Source: Euonymus europaeus | Lineage: Eukaryota; Streptophyta; Magnoliopsida; Celastrales; Celastraceae | Direction of reading: 5' to 3' | Assembly (NCBI GenBank): GCA_963580455.1 | Contig: OY756970.1 | Location: forward strand, 8,122,001-8,186,000 | DNA: 64,000 nt | Shown here: positions 39,063 to 51,170 of the stretch, in pieces | How positions within the stretch are numbered: position 1 is the stretch's first letter | Layout of the letters: every line of letters starts with the position of its first letter | Translations under genes and position numbers: made by a program | Notes under the pieces: generated by a model | The model's input: only the letters and a program-made list of their open reading frames with translations | Databases searched by the model: none | Told to the model about the DNA's origin: nothing

Positions 39063-40340
39063 GTTCTTCTATGTCAAATTTTACGAGTATATGCTTCCTA
39101 GATTATTTCGATGCGAAAACACCAACTTTATAAGACAAATGGACAAAAACGTTAAAAGATCCTCCATAGAGATAGTTGAGGAACTTCGAATCATCAAAGT
39201 TGCTCGGTGTACACTTTTTATTGTTCTTCTATGTCAAATTTTACGAGTATAAGCTTCCTAGATTATTTCGATGCGAAAACAACAACTTTATAAGACAATG
39301 GACAAAAACGTTAAAAGATCCTCCATAGAGATAGTTGAGGAACTTCGAATCATCAAAGTTGCTCGGTGTACACTTTTTATTGTTCTTCTATGTCAAATTT
39401 TACGAGCATAAGCTTCCTAGATTATTTCGATGCCAATACCCCAACTTTCAATGACAAATGGACAAAACCGTTAAAAGCTCCTCTATAGAGTGAGTTGAGC
39501 AACTCCGGACTATCAAAGTTGCTCGTTGTACAGTTTTTATTGTTCTTCTATACCAAATTTTACGAGTATAAGCTTCCTAGATTATTTCGATGCCAAAACC
39601 CCAACTTTTTATGACAAATGGACAAAACCGTTACAAGATCCTCCATAGAGATAGTTGAGGAACTTCAAATCATCAAAGTCGCTCGGTGTACACTTTTTAT
39701 TGTTCTTCTATGTCAAATTTTACGAGTATAAGCTTCCTAGATTATTTCGATGCGAAAACAACAACTTCATAAGACAAATGGACAAAAACGTTAAAAGATC
39801 CTCCATAGAGATAGTTGAGGAACTTCGAATCATCAAAGTTGCTCGGTGTACACTTTTTATTGTTCTTCTATGTCAAATTTTACGAGTATAAGCTTCCTAG
39901 ATTATTTCGATGCCAAAACCCTAACATTGGATGACAAATGGATAAAACTGTTTAAAGCTCCTCGATAGAGTGAGTTGAGCAACTTCGGACTATCAAAATT
40001 GCTCGGTGTACACTTTTTATCGTTCCTCTATGTCAAATTTTACGAGCATAAGCTTCCTAGATTATTTCGATGCGAAAACACCAACTTTATAAGACAAATG
40101 GACAAAAACGTTAAAAGATCCTCCATAGAGATAGTTGAGGAACTTCGAATCATCAAAGTTGCTCGGTGTACACTTTTTATTGTTCTTCTATGTCAAATTT
40201 TACGAGTATAAGCTTCCTAGATTATTTCGATGCGAAAACAACAACTTTATAAGACAATGGACAAAAACGTTAAAAGATCCTCCATAGAGATAGTTGAGGA
40301 ACTTCGAATCATCAAAGTTCCTCGGTGTACACTTTTTATT
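38903..40340. repeat. Shortened module M9 (9-mer, 1438 bp)
   Basis: An M10 relative opened by a D monomer and missing one monomer. The junction is near 40022-40260: a 'gttcctctat' start is joined to 'cataagc' and 'gcgaaaacacc', and the next monomer combines the 'agacaatgg' left half with a 'caaagttcct' right half. In the corresponding place of the downstream duplicate a full M10 is present, so this is a deletion by exchange between neighbours. Confidence 0.82.
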
Positions 40341-43300
40341 TTTCTTCTATGTCAAATTTTACGAGCATAAGCTTCCTAGATTATTTCGATGCCAATACCC
40401 CAACTTTCAATGACAAATGGACAAAACCGTTAAAAGCTCCTCTATAGAGTGAGTTGAGCAACTCCGGACTATCAAAGTTGCTCGTTGTACACTTTTTATT
40501 GTTCTTCGATACCAAATTTTACGAGTATAAGCTTCCTAGATTATTTCGATGCCAAAACCCCAACTTTTTATGACAAATGGACAAAACCGTTAGAAGATCC
40601 TCCATAGAGATAGTTGAGGAACTTCAAATCATCAAAGTTGCTCGGTGTACACTTTTTATTGTTCTTCTATGTCAAATTTTACGAGTATAAGCTTCCTAGA
40701 TTATTTCGATGCGAAAACACCAACTTTATAAGACAAATGGACAAAAACGTTAAAAGATCCTCCATAGAGATAGTTGAGGAATTTCGAATCATCAAAGTTG
40801 CTCGGTCTACACTTTTTATTGTTCTTCTATGTCAAATTTTACGAGTATAAGCTTCCTAGATTATTTCGATGCCAAAACCCCAACATTCGATGACAAATCG
40901 ACAAAACCGTTAAAAGATCCTCCATAGAGATAGTTCAGGAACTTCGAATCATCAAAGTTGCTCGGTGTACACTTTTTATTGTTCTTCTATGTCAAATTTT
41001 ACGAGTATATGCTTCCTAGATTATTTCGATGCCAAAACCCCAACTTTTTATGACAAATGGACAAAACCGTTAAAAGATCCTCCGTAGAGATAGTTGAGGA
41101 ACTTCAAATCATCAAAGTTGCTCGGTGTACACTTTTTATTGTTCTTCTATGTCAAATTTTACGAGTATATGCTTCCTAGATTATTTCGATGCGAAAACAC
41201 CAACTTTATAAGACAAATGGACAAAACCGTTAAAAGATCCTCCATAGAGATGGTTGAGGAACTTCGAATCATCAAAGTTGCTCGGTGTACACTTTTTATT
41301 ATTCTTCTATGTCAAATTTTACGAGTATAAGCTTCCTAGATTATTTCGATGCGAAAACAACAACTTTATAAGACAAATGGACAAAAACGTTAAAAGATCC
41401 TCCATAGAGATAGTTGAGGAACTTCGAATCATCAAAGTTGCTCGGTGTACACTTTTTATTGTTCTTCTATGTCAAATTTTACGAGCATAAGCTTCCTAGA
41501 TTATTTCGATGCCAATACCCCAACTTTCAATGACAAATGGACAAAACCGTTAAAAGCTCCTCCATAGAGTGAGTTGAGCAACTCCGGACTATCAAAGTTG
41601 CTCGTTGTACAGTTTTTATTGTTCTTCTATACCAAATTTTACGAGTATAAGCTTCCTAGATTATTTGGATGCCAAAACCCCAACTTTTTATGACAAATGG
41701 ACAAAACCGTTACAAGATCCTCCATAGAGATAGTTGAGGAACTTCAAATCATCAAAGTTGCTCGGTGTACACTTTTTATTGTTCTTCTATGTCAAATTTT
41801 ACGAGTATAAGCTTCCTAGATTATTTCGATGCGAAAACAACAACTTTATAAGACAAATGGACAAAAACGTTAAAAGATCCTCCATAGAGATAGTTGAGGA
41901 ACTTCGAATCATCAAAGTTGCTCGGTGTACACTTTTTATTGTTCTTCTATGTCAAATTTTACGAGTATAAGCTTCCTAGATTATTTCGATGCCAAAACCC
42001 CAACATTCGATGACAAATGGACAAAACCGTTTAAAGCTCCTCGATAGAGTGAGTTGAGCAACTTCGGACTATCAAAATTGCTCGGTGTACACTTTTTATC
42101 GTTCCTCTATGTCAAATTTTACGAGTATATGCTTCCTAGATTATTTCGATGCCAAAACCCCAACTTTTTATGACAAATGGACAAAACCGTTAAAAGATCC
42201 TCCATAGAGATAGTTGAGGAACTTCAAATCATCAAAGTTGCTCGGTGTACACTTTTTATTGTTCTTCTATGTCAAATTTTACGAGTATATGCTTCGTAGA
42301 TTATTTCGATGCGAAAACACCAACTTTATAAGACAAATGGACAAAAACGTTAAAAGATCCTCCATAGAGATAGTTGAGGAACTTCGAATCATCAAAGTTG
42401 CTCGGTGTACACTTTTTATTGTTCTTCTATGTCAAATTTTACGAGTATAAGCTTCCTGGATTATTTCGCTGCGAAAACAACAACTTTATAAGACAAATGG
42501 ACAAAAACGTTAAAAGATCCTCCATAGAGATAGTTGAGGAACTTCGAATCATCAAAGTTCCTCGGTGTACACTTTTTATTTTTCTTCTATGTCAAATTTT
42601 ACGAGCATAAGCTTCCTAGATTATTTCGATGCCAATACCCCAACTTTCAATTACAAATGGACAAAACCGTTAAAAGCTCCTCTATAGAGTGAGTTGAGCA
42701 ACTCCGGACTATCAAAGTTGCTCGTTGTACACTTTTTATTGTTCTTCTATACCAAATTTTACGAGTATAAGCTTCCTAGATTATTTCGATGCCAAAACCC
42801 CAACTTTTTATGACAAATGGACAAAACCGTTAGAAGATCCTCCATAGAGATAGTTGAGGAACTTCAAATCATCAAAGTTGCTCGGTGTACACTTTTTATT
42901 GTTCTTCTATGTCAAATTTTACGAGTATAAGCTTCCTAGATTATTTCGATGCGAAAACACCAACTTTATAAGACAAATGGACAAAAACGTTAAAAGATCC
43001 TCCATAGAGATAGTTGAGGAACTTCGAATCATCAAAGTTGCTCGGTGTACACTTTTTATTGTTCTTCTATGTCAAATTTTACGAGTATAAGCTTCCTAGA
43101 TTATTTCGATGCCAAAACCCCAATATTCGATGACAAATGGACAAAACCGTTAAAAGATCCTCCATAGAGATAGTTCAGGAACTTCGAATCATCAAAGTTG
43201 CTCGGTGTACACTTTTTATTGTTCTTCTATGTCAAATTTTACGAGTATATGCTTCCTAGATTATTTCGATGCCAAAACCCCAACTTTTTATGACAAATGG

Positions 43301-46216
43301 ACAAAACCGTTAAAAGATCCTCCATAGAGATAGTTGAGGAACTTCGAATCATCAAAGTTGCTCGGTGTACACTTTTTATTGTTCTTCTATGTCAAATTTT
43401 ACGAGCATAAGCTTCCTAGATTATTTCGATGCCAATACCCCAACTTTCAATGACAAATGGACAAAACCGTTAAAAGCTCCTCTATAGAGTGAGTTGAGCA
43501 ACTCCGGACTATCAAAGTTGCTCGTTGTACAGTTTTTATTGTTCTTCTATACCAAATTTTACGAGTATTAGCTTCCTAGATTATTTGGATGCCAAAACCC
43601 CAACTTTTTATGACAAATGGACAAAACCGTTACAAGATCCTCCATAGAGATAGTTGAGGAACTTCAAATCATCAAAGTTGCTCGGTGTACACTTTTTATT
43701 GTTCTTCTATGTCAAATTTTACGAGTATAAGCTTCCTAGATTATTTCGATGCGAAAACAACAACTTTATAAGACAAATGGACAAAAACGTTAAAAGATCC
43801 TCCATAGAGATAGTTGAGGAACTTCGAATCATCAAAGTTGCTCGGTGTACAGTTTTTATTGTTCTTCTATACCAAATTTTACGAGTATAAGCTTCCTAGA
43901 TTATTTCGATGCCAAAACCCCAACTTTCTATGACAAATGGACAAAACCGTTAAAAGATCCTCCATAGAGATAGTTGAGGAACTTCAAATCATCAAAGTTG
44001 CTCGGTGTACACTTTTTATTGTTCTTCTATGTCAAATTTTACGAGTATATGCTTCCTAGATTATTTCGATGCGAAAACACCAACTTTATAAGACAAATGG
44101 ACAAAAACGTTAAAAGATCCTCCATAGAGATAGTTGAGGAACTTCGAATCATCAAAGTTGCTCGGTGTACACTTTTTATTGTTCTTCTATGTCAAATTTT
44201 ACGAGTATAAGCTTCCTAGATTATTTCGCTGCGAAAACAACAACTTTATAAGACAAATGGACAAAAACGTTAAAAGATCCTCCATAGAGATAGTTGAGGA
44301 ACTTCGAATCATCAAAGTTCCTCGGTGTACACTTTTTATTTTTCTTCTATGTCAAATTTTACGAGCATAAGCTTCCTAGATTATTTCGATGCCAATACCC
44401 CAACTTTCAATTACAAATGGACAAAACCGTTAAAAGCTCCTCTATAGAGTGAGTTGAGCAACTCCGGACTATCAAAGTTGCTCGTTGTACACTTTTTATT
44501 GTTCTTCTATACCAAATTTTACGAGTATAAGCTTCCTAGATTATTTGGATGCCAAAACCCCAACTTTTTATGACAAATGGACAAAACCGTTAGAAGATCC
44601 TCCATAGAGATAGTTGAGGAACTTCAAATCATCAAAGTTGCTCGGTGTACACTTTTTATTGTTCTTCTATGTCAAATTTTACGAGTATAAGCTTCCTAGA
44701 TTATTTCGATGCGAAAACACCAACTTTATAAGACAAATGGACAAAAACGTTAAAAGATCCTCCATAGAGATAGTTGAGGAACTTCGAATCATCAAAGTTG
44801 CTCGGTGTACACTTTTTATTGTTCTTCTATGTCAAATTTTACGAGTATAAGCTTCCTAGATTATTTCGATGCCAAAACCCCAATATTCGATGACAAATGG
44901 ACAAAACCGTTAAAAGATCCTCCATAGAGATAGTTCAGGAACTTCGAATCATCAAAGTTGCTCGGTGTACACTTTTTATTGTTCTTCTATGTCAAATTTT
45001 ACGAGTATATGCTTCCTAGATTATTTCGATGCCAAAACCCCAACTTTTTATGACAAATGGACAAAACCGTTAAAAGATCCTCCATAGAGATAGTTGAGGA
45101 ACTTCAAATCATCAAAGTTGCTCGGTGTACACTTTTTATTGTTCTTCTATGTCAAATTTTACGAGTATATGCTTCCTAGATTATTTCGATGCGAAAACAC
45201 CAACTTTATAAGACAAATGGACAAAAACGTTAAAAGATCCTCTATAGAGATAGTTGAGGAACTTCGAATCATCAAACTTGCTCGGTGTACACTTTTTATT
45301 GTTCTTCTATGTCAAATTTTACGAGTATAAGCTTCCTAGATTATTTCGATGCGAAAACAACAACTTTATAAGACAAATGGACAAAAACGTTAAAAGATCC
45401 TCTATAGAGATAGTTGAGGAACTTCGAGCAACTTTTACGAGCATAAGCTTCCTAGATTATTTCGATGCCAATACCCCAACTTTCAATGACAAATGGACAA
45501 AACCGTTAAAAGCTCCTCTATAGAGTGCGTTGAGCAACTCCTGACTATCAAAGTTGCTCGTTGTACACTTTTTATTGTTCTTCTATACCAAATTTTACGA
45601 GTATAAGCTTCCTAGATTATTTCGATGCCAAAACCCCAACTTTCTATGACAAATGGACAAAACCGTTAAAAGATCCTCCATAGAGATAGTTGAGGAACTT
45701 CAAATCATCAAAGTTGCTCGGTGTACACTTTTTATTGTTCTTCTATGTCAAATTTTACGAGTATATGCTTCCTAGATTATTTCGATGCGAAAACACCAAC
45801 TTTATAAGACAAATGGACAAAAACGTTAAAAGATCCTCCATAGAGATAGTTGAGGAACTTCGAATCATCAAAGTTGCTCGGTGTACACTTTTTATTGTTC
45901 TTCTATGTCAAATTTTACGAGTATAAGCTTCCTAGATTATTTCGATGCGAAAACAACAACTTTATAAGACAAATGGACAAAAACGTTAAAAGATCCTCCA
46001 TAGAGATAGTTGAGGAACTTCGAATCATCAAAGTTGCTCGGTGTACACTTTTTATTGTTCTTCTATGTCAAATTTTACGAGTATAAGCTTCCTAGATTAT
46101 TTCGATGCCAAAACCCCAACATTCGATGACAAATGTACAAAACCGTTTAAAGCTCCTCGATAGAGTGAGTTGAGTAACTTCGGACTATCAAAATTGCTCG
46201 GTGTACACTTTTTATC
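40341..46216. repeat. Block C37, copy 2 (37-mer, 5876 bp)
   Basis: Collinear with copy 1 at +8912 and with no difference that I noticed by eye. It shares all the private changes checked: 'ttattattcttc' at about 41299, 'cttcgtaga' at about 42293, 'gtattagc' at about 43565. Confidence 0.88.
45301..45576. repeat. Fused dimer with 44-bp deletion, fourth copy
   Basis: Identical junction (45422-45441), 8912 bp after the third copy, matching the large segmental duplication. Confidence 0.92.
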
Positions 46217-47814
46217 GTTCTTCTATGTCAAATTTTACGAGTATATGCTTCCTAGATTATTTCGATGCGAAAACACCAACTTTTTATGACAAATGGACAA
46301 AACCGTTAAAAGATCCTCCATAGAGATAGTTGAGGAACTTCAAATCATCAAAGTTGCTCGGTGTACACTTTTTATTGTTCTTCTATGTCAAATTTTACGA
46401 GTATATGCTTCCTAGATTATTTCGATGCGAAAACACCAACTTTATAAGACAAATGGACAAAAACGTTAAAAGATCCTCCATAGAGATAGTTGAGGAACTT
46501 CGAATCATCAAAGTTGCTCGGTGTACACTTTTTATTGTTCTTCTATGTCAAATTTTACGAGTATAAGCTTCCTAGATTATTTCGATGCGAAAACAACAAC
46601 TTTATAAGACAATGGACAAAAACGTTAAAAGATCCTCCATAGAGATAGTTGAGGAACTTCGAATCATCAAAGTTGCTCGGTGTACACTTTTTATTGTTCT
46701 TCTATGTCAAATTTTACGAGCATAAGCTTCCTAGATTATTTCGATGCCAATACCCCAACTTTCAATGACAAATGGACAAAACCGTTAAAAGCTCCTCTAT
46801 AGAGTGAGTTGCGCAACTCCGGACTATCAAAGTTGCTCGTTGTACAGTTTTTATTGTTCTTCTATACCAAATTTTACGAGTATAAGCTTCCTAGATTATT
46901 TCGATGCCAAAACCCCAACTTTTTATGACAAATGGACAAAACCGTTACAAGATCCTCCATAGAGATAGTTGAGGAACTTCAAATCATCAAAGTCGCTCGG
47001 TGTACACTTTTTATTGTTCTTCTATGTCAAATTTTACGAGTATAAGCTTCCTAGATTATTTCGATGCGAAAACAACAACTTCATAAGACAAATGGACAAA
47101 AACGTTAAAAGATCCTCCATAGAGATAGTTGAGGAACTTCGAATCATCAAAGTTGCTCGGTGTACACTTTTTATTGTTCTTCTATGTCAAATTTTACGAG
47201 TATAAGCTTCCTAGATTATTTCGATGCCAAAACCCTAACATTGGATGACAAATGGATAAAACTGTTTAAAGCTCCTCGATAGAGTGAGTTGAGCAACTTC
47301 GGACTATCAAAATTGCTCGGTGTACACTTTTTATCGTTCCTCTATGTCAAATTTTACGAGTATATGCTTCCTAGATTATTTCGATGCCAAAACCCCAACT
47401 TTTTATGACAAATGGACAAAACCGTTAAAAGATCCTCCATAGAGATAGTTGAGGAACTTCAAATCATCAAAGTTGCTCGGTGTACACTTTTTATTGTTCT
47501 TCTATGTCAAATTTTACGAGTATATGCTTCCTAGATTATTTCGATGCGAAAACACCAACTTTATAAGACAAATGGACAAAAACGTTAAAAGATCCTCCAT
47601 AGAGATAGTTGAGGAACTTCGAACCATTAAAGTTGCTCGGTGTACACTTTTTATTGTTCTTCTATGTCAGATTTTACGAGTATAAGCTTCCTAGATTATT
47701 TCGCTGCGAAAACAACAACTTTATAAGACAAATGGAAAAAACGTTAAAAGATCCTCCATAGAGATAGTTGAGGAACTTCGAATCATCAAAGTTCCTCGGT
47801 GTACACTTTTTATT
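46217..47814. repeat. Module M10, copy 3 (1598 bp)
   Basis: Collinear with 37305-38902 at +8912, including the private 'gagttgcgcaactcc' near 46807 and both single-base deletions (46607, 47735). Confidence 0.88.
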
Positions 47815-47974
47815 GTTCTTCTATGTCAAATTTTACGAGTATAAGCTTCCTTGATTAGTTCGATGCTAAAACCCCAACTTTCTATGACAAATGGACAAAA
47901 CCGTTAAAAGATCCTCCATAGAGATAGTTGAGGAACTTCAAATCATCAAAGTTGCTCGGTGTACACTTTTTATT
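47815..47974. repeat. D-type monomer
   Basis: Same D variants, 8912 bp after the first; 'gtcaaatttt' start. Confidence 0.88.
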
Positions 47975-49412
47975 GTTCTTCTATGTCAAATTTTACGAGT
48001 ATATGCTTCCTAGATTATTTCGATGCGAAAACACCAACTTTATAAGACAAATGGACAAAAACGTTAAAAGATCCTCCATAGAGATAGTTGAGGAACTTCG
48101 AATCATCAAAGTTGCTCGGTGTACACTTTTTATTGTTCTTCTATGTCAAATTTTACGAGTATAAGCTTCCTAGATTATTTCGATGCGAAAACAACAACTT
48201 TATAAGACAATGGACAAAAACGTTAAAAGATCCTCCATAGAGATAGTTGAGGAACTTCGAATCATCAAAGTTGCTCGGTGTACACTTTTTATTGTTCTTC
48301 TATGTCAAATTTTACGAGCATAAGCTTCCTAGATTATTTCGATGCCAATACCCCAACTTTCAATGACAAATGGACAAAACCGTTAAAAGCTCCTCTATAG
48401 AGTGAGTTGAGCAACTCCGGACTATCAAAGTTGCTCGTTGTACAGTTTTTATTGTTCTTCTATACCAAATTTTACGAGTATAAGCTTCCTAGATTATTTC
48501 GATGCCAAAACCCCAACTTTTTATGACAAATGGACAAAACCGTTACAAGATCCTCCATAGAGATAGTTGAGGAACTTCAAATCATCAAAGTCGCTCGGTG
48601 TACACTTTTTATTGTTCTTCTATGTCAAATTTTACGAGTATAAGCTTCCTAGATTATTTCGATGCGAAAACAACAACTTCATAAGACAAATGGACAAAAA
48701 CGTTAAAAGATCCTCCATAGAGATAGTTGAGGAACTTCGAATCATCAAAGTTGCTCGGTGTACACTTTTTATTGTTCTTCTATGTCAAATTTTACGAGTA
48801 TAAGCTTCCTAGATTATTTCGATGCCAAAACCCTAACATTGGATGACAAATGGATAAAACTGTTTAAAGCTCCTCGATAGAGTGAGTTGAGCAACTTCGG
48901 ACTATCAAAATTGCTCGGTGTACACTTTTTATCGTTCCTCTATGTCAAATTTTACGAGTATATGCTTCCTAGATTATTTCGATGCCAAAACCCCAACTTT
49001 TTATGACAAATGGACAAAACCGTTAAAAGATCCTCCATAGAGATAGTTGAGGAACTTCAAATCATCAAAGTTGCTCGGTGTACACTTTTTATTGTTCTTC
49101 TATGTCAAATTTTACGAGTATATGCTTCCTAGATTATTTCGATGCGAAAACACCAACTTTATAAGACAAATGGACAAAAACGTTAAAAGATCCTCCATAG
49201 AGATAGTTGAGGAACTTCGAACCATTAAAGTTGCTCGGTGTACACTTTTTATTGTTCTTCTATGTCAGATTTTACGAGTATAAGCTTCCTAGATTATTTC
49301 GCTGCGAAAACAACAACTTTATAAGACAAATGGAAAAAACGTTAAAAGATCCTCCATAGAGATAGTTGAGGAACTTCGAATCATCAAAGTTCCTCGGTGT
49401 ACACTTTTTATT
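47815..49412. repeat. Module M10, copy 4, D-headed (1598 bp)
   Basis: A full ten-monomer version of the module that is shortened at 38903-40340. It begins with a D monomer and contains both single-base deletions (48205, about 49332) and 'gaaccattaaag' near 49215. The positions at 46330, 46969 and 47449 repeat here at exactly +1598. Confidence 0.86.
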
Positions 49413-49732
49413 TTTCTTCTATGTCAAATTTTACGAGCATAAGCTTCCTAGATTATTTCGATGCCAATACCCCAACTTTCAATGACAAATGGACAAAACC
49501 GTTAAAAGCTCCTCTATAGAGTGAGTTGAGCAACTCCGGACTATCAAAGTTGCTCGTTGTACACTTTTTATTGTTCTTCGATACCAAATTTTACGAGTAT
49601 AAGCTTCCTAGATTATTTCGATGCCAAAACCCCAACTTTTTATGACAAATGGACAAAACCGTTAGAAGATCCTCCATAGAGATAGTTGAGGAACTTCAAA
49701 TCATCAAAGTTGCTCGGTGTACACTTTTTATT
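49413..49732. repeat. Aborted C37 start (two monomers)
   Basis: The two monomers reproduce the start of C37 ('tttcttctat' B monomer, then 'gttcttcgatacc' with 'ttagaag'), but the third expected monomer is replaced by a C-type monomer at 49733. This is a clean switch at a monomer boundary. Confidence 0.82.
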
Positions 49733-49892
49733 GTTCTTCTATGTCAAATTTTACGAGTACAAGCTTCCTAGATTATTTCGATGGCACAATCCCAACTCTC
49801 TATGAAAAATGGACAAAATCGTCTAAAGCTCCTCCATAGAGTTACTTGAGCAACTTCGGACTATCAAAGTTGCTCGTTGTACACTTTTTATT

Positions 49893-50052
49893 GTTCTTCT
49901 ATACCAAATTTTACGAGTATAAGCTTCCTTGATTAGTTCGATGCTAAAACCCCAACTTTCTATGACAAATGGACAAAACCGTTAAAAGATCCTCCATAGA
50001 GATAGTTGAGGAACTTCAAATCATCAAAGTTGCTCGGTGTACACTTTTTATT
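49893..50052. repeat. D-type monomer
   Basis: Same D variants but with the 'accaaatttt' start; preceded by a C2 monomer, a C-D order also seen at 50851-51170. Confidence 0.88.
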
Positions 50053-50691
50053 GTTCTTCTATGTCAAATTTTACGAGTATATGCTTCCTAGATTATTTCG
50101 ATGCAAAAACACCAACTTTATAAGACAAATGGACAAAAACGTTAAAAGATCCTCCATAGAGATAGTTGAGGAACTTCGAATCATCAAAGTTGCTCGGTGT
50201 ACACTTTTTATTGTTCTTCTATGTCAAATTTTACGAGTATAAGCTTCCTAGATTATTTCGATGCGAAAACAACAACTTTATAAGACAATGGACAAAAACG
50301 TTAAAAGATCCTCCATAGAGATAGTTGAGGAACTTCGAATCATCAAAGTTGCTCGGTGTACACTTTTTATTGTTCTTCTATGTCAAATTTTACGAGCATA
50401 AGCTTCCTAGATTATTTCGATGCCAATACCCCAACTTTCAATGACAAATGGACAAAACCGTTAAAAGCTCCTCTATAGAGTGAGTTGAGCAACTCCGGAC
50501 TATCAAAGTTGCTCGTTGTACAGTTTTTATTGTTCTTCTATGTCAAATTTTACGAGTACAAGCTTCCTAGATTATTTCGATGGCACAATCCCAACTCTCT
50601 ATGAAAAATGGACAAAATCGTCTAAAGCTCCTCCATAGAGTTACTTGAGCAACTTCGGACTATCAAAGTTGCTCGTTGTACACTTTTTATT

Positions 50692-50850
50692 GTTCTTCTA
50701 TGTCAAATTTTACGAGTACAAGCTTCCTAGATTATTTCGATGGCACAATCCCAACTCTCTATGCAAATGGACAAAACCGTTTAAAGCTCCTCCGTAGAGT
50801 GAGTTGAGCAACTACGGACTATCAAAGTTGCTCGGTGTACAGTTTTTATT
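50692..50850. repeat. C2/B hybrid monomer, 159 bp
   Basis: Left half is C2 ('ggcacaatcccaactctc'); right half is B-like ('caaaaccgtttaaag', 'ctccgtagagtgagttgag', private 'caactacgg'). The join at 50761-50770 ('atgcaaatgg') is one base short, the only occurrence of this deletion. Confidence 0.85.
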
Positions 50851-51010
50851 GTTCTTCTATGTCAAATTTTACGAGTACAAGCTTCCTAGATTATTTCGAT
50901 GGCACAATCCCAACTCTCTATGAAAAATGGACAAAATCGTCTAAAGCTCCTCCATAGAGTTACTTGAGCAACTTCGGACTATCAAAGTTGCTCGTTGTAC
51001 ACTTTTTATT

Positions 51011-51170
51011 GTTCTTCTATACCAAATTTTACGAGTATAAGCTTCCTTGATTAGTTCGATGCTAAAACCCCAACTTTCTATGACAAATGGACAAAACCGT
51101 TAAAAGATCCTCCATAGAGATAGTTGAGGAACTTCAAATCATCAAAGTTGCTCGGTGTACACTTTTTATT
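51011..51170. repeat. D-type monomer
   Basis: Same D variants with the 'accaaatttt' start; preceded by C2. It opens the fifth M10 module. Confidence 0.88.

Larger units (their letters stand above)
49733..51010. repeat. Cluster of rare C2 and D monomers (8 monomers, 1278 bp)
   Basis: Order: C2 (49733), D (49893), A (50053, private 'gcaaaaac'), A with 'agacaatgg' (50213), B (50372), C2 (50532), C2 hybrid (50692), C2 (50851). C2 differs from C1 by 'cacaatcccaactctc', 'atcgtctaaag' and 'gagttacttgag'. Nowhere else in the window do C monomers lie next to each other. Confidence 0.88.

Noticed and set aside
49733..51010. Transposable-element insertion explaining the C/D cluster
   Set aside because: The cluster is made of full monomers in phase, with no terminal repeats, target-site duplication or foreign sequence.
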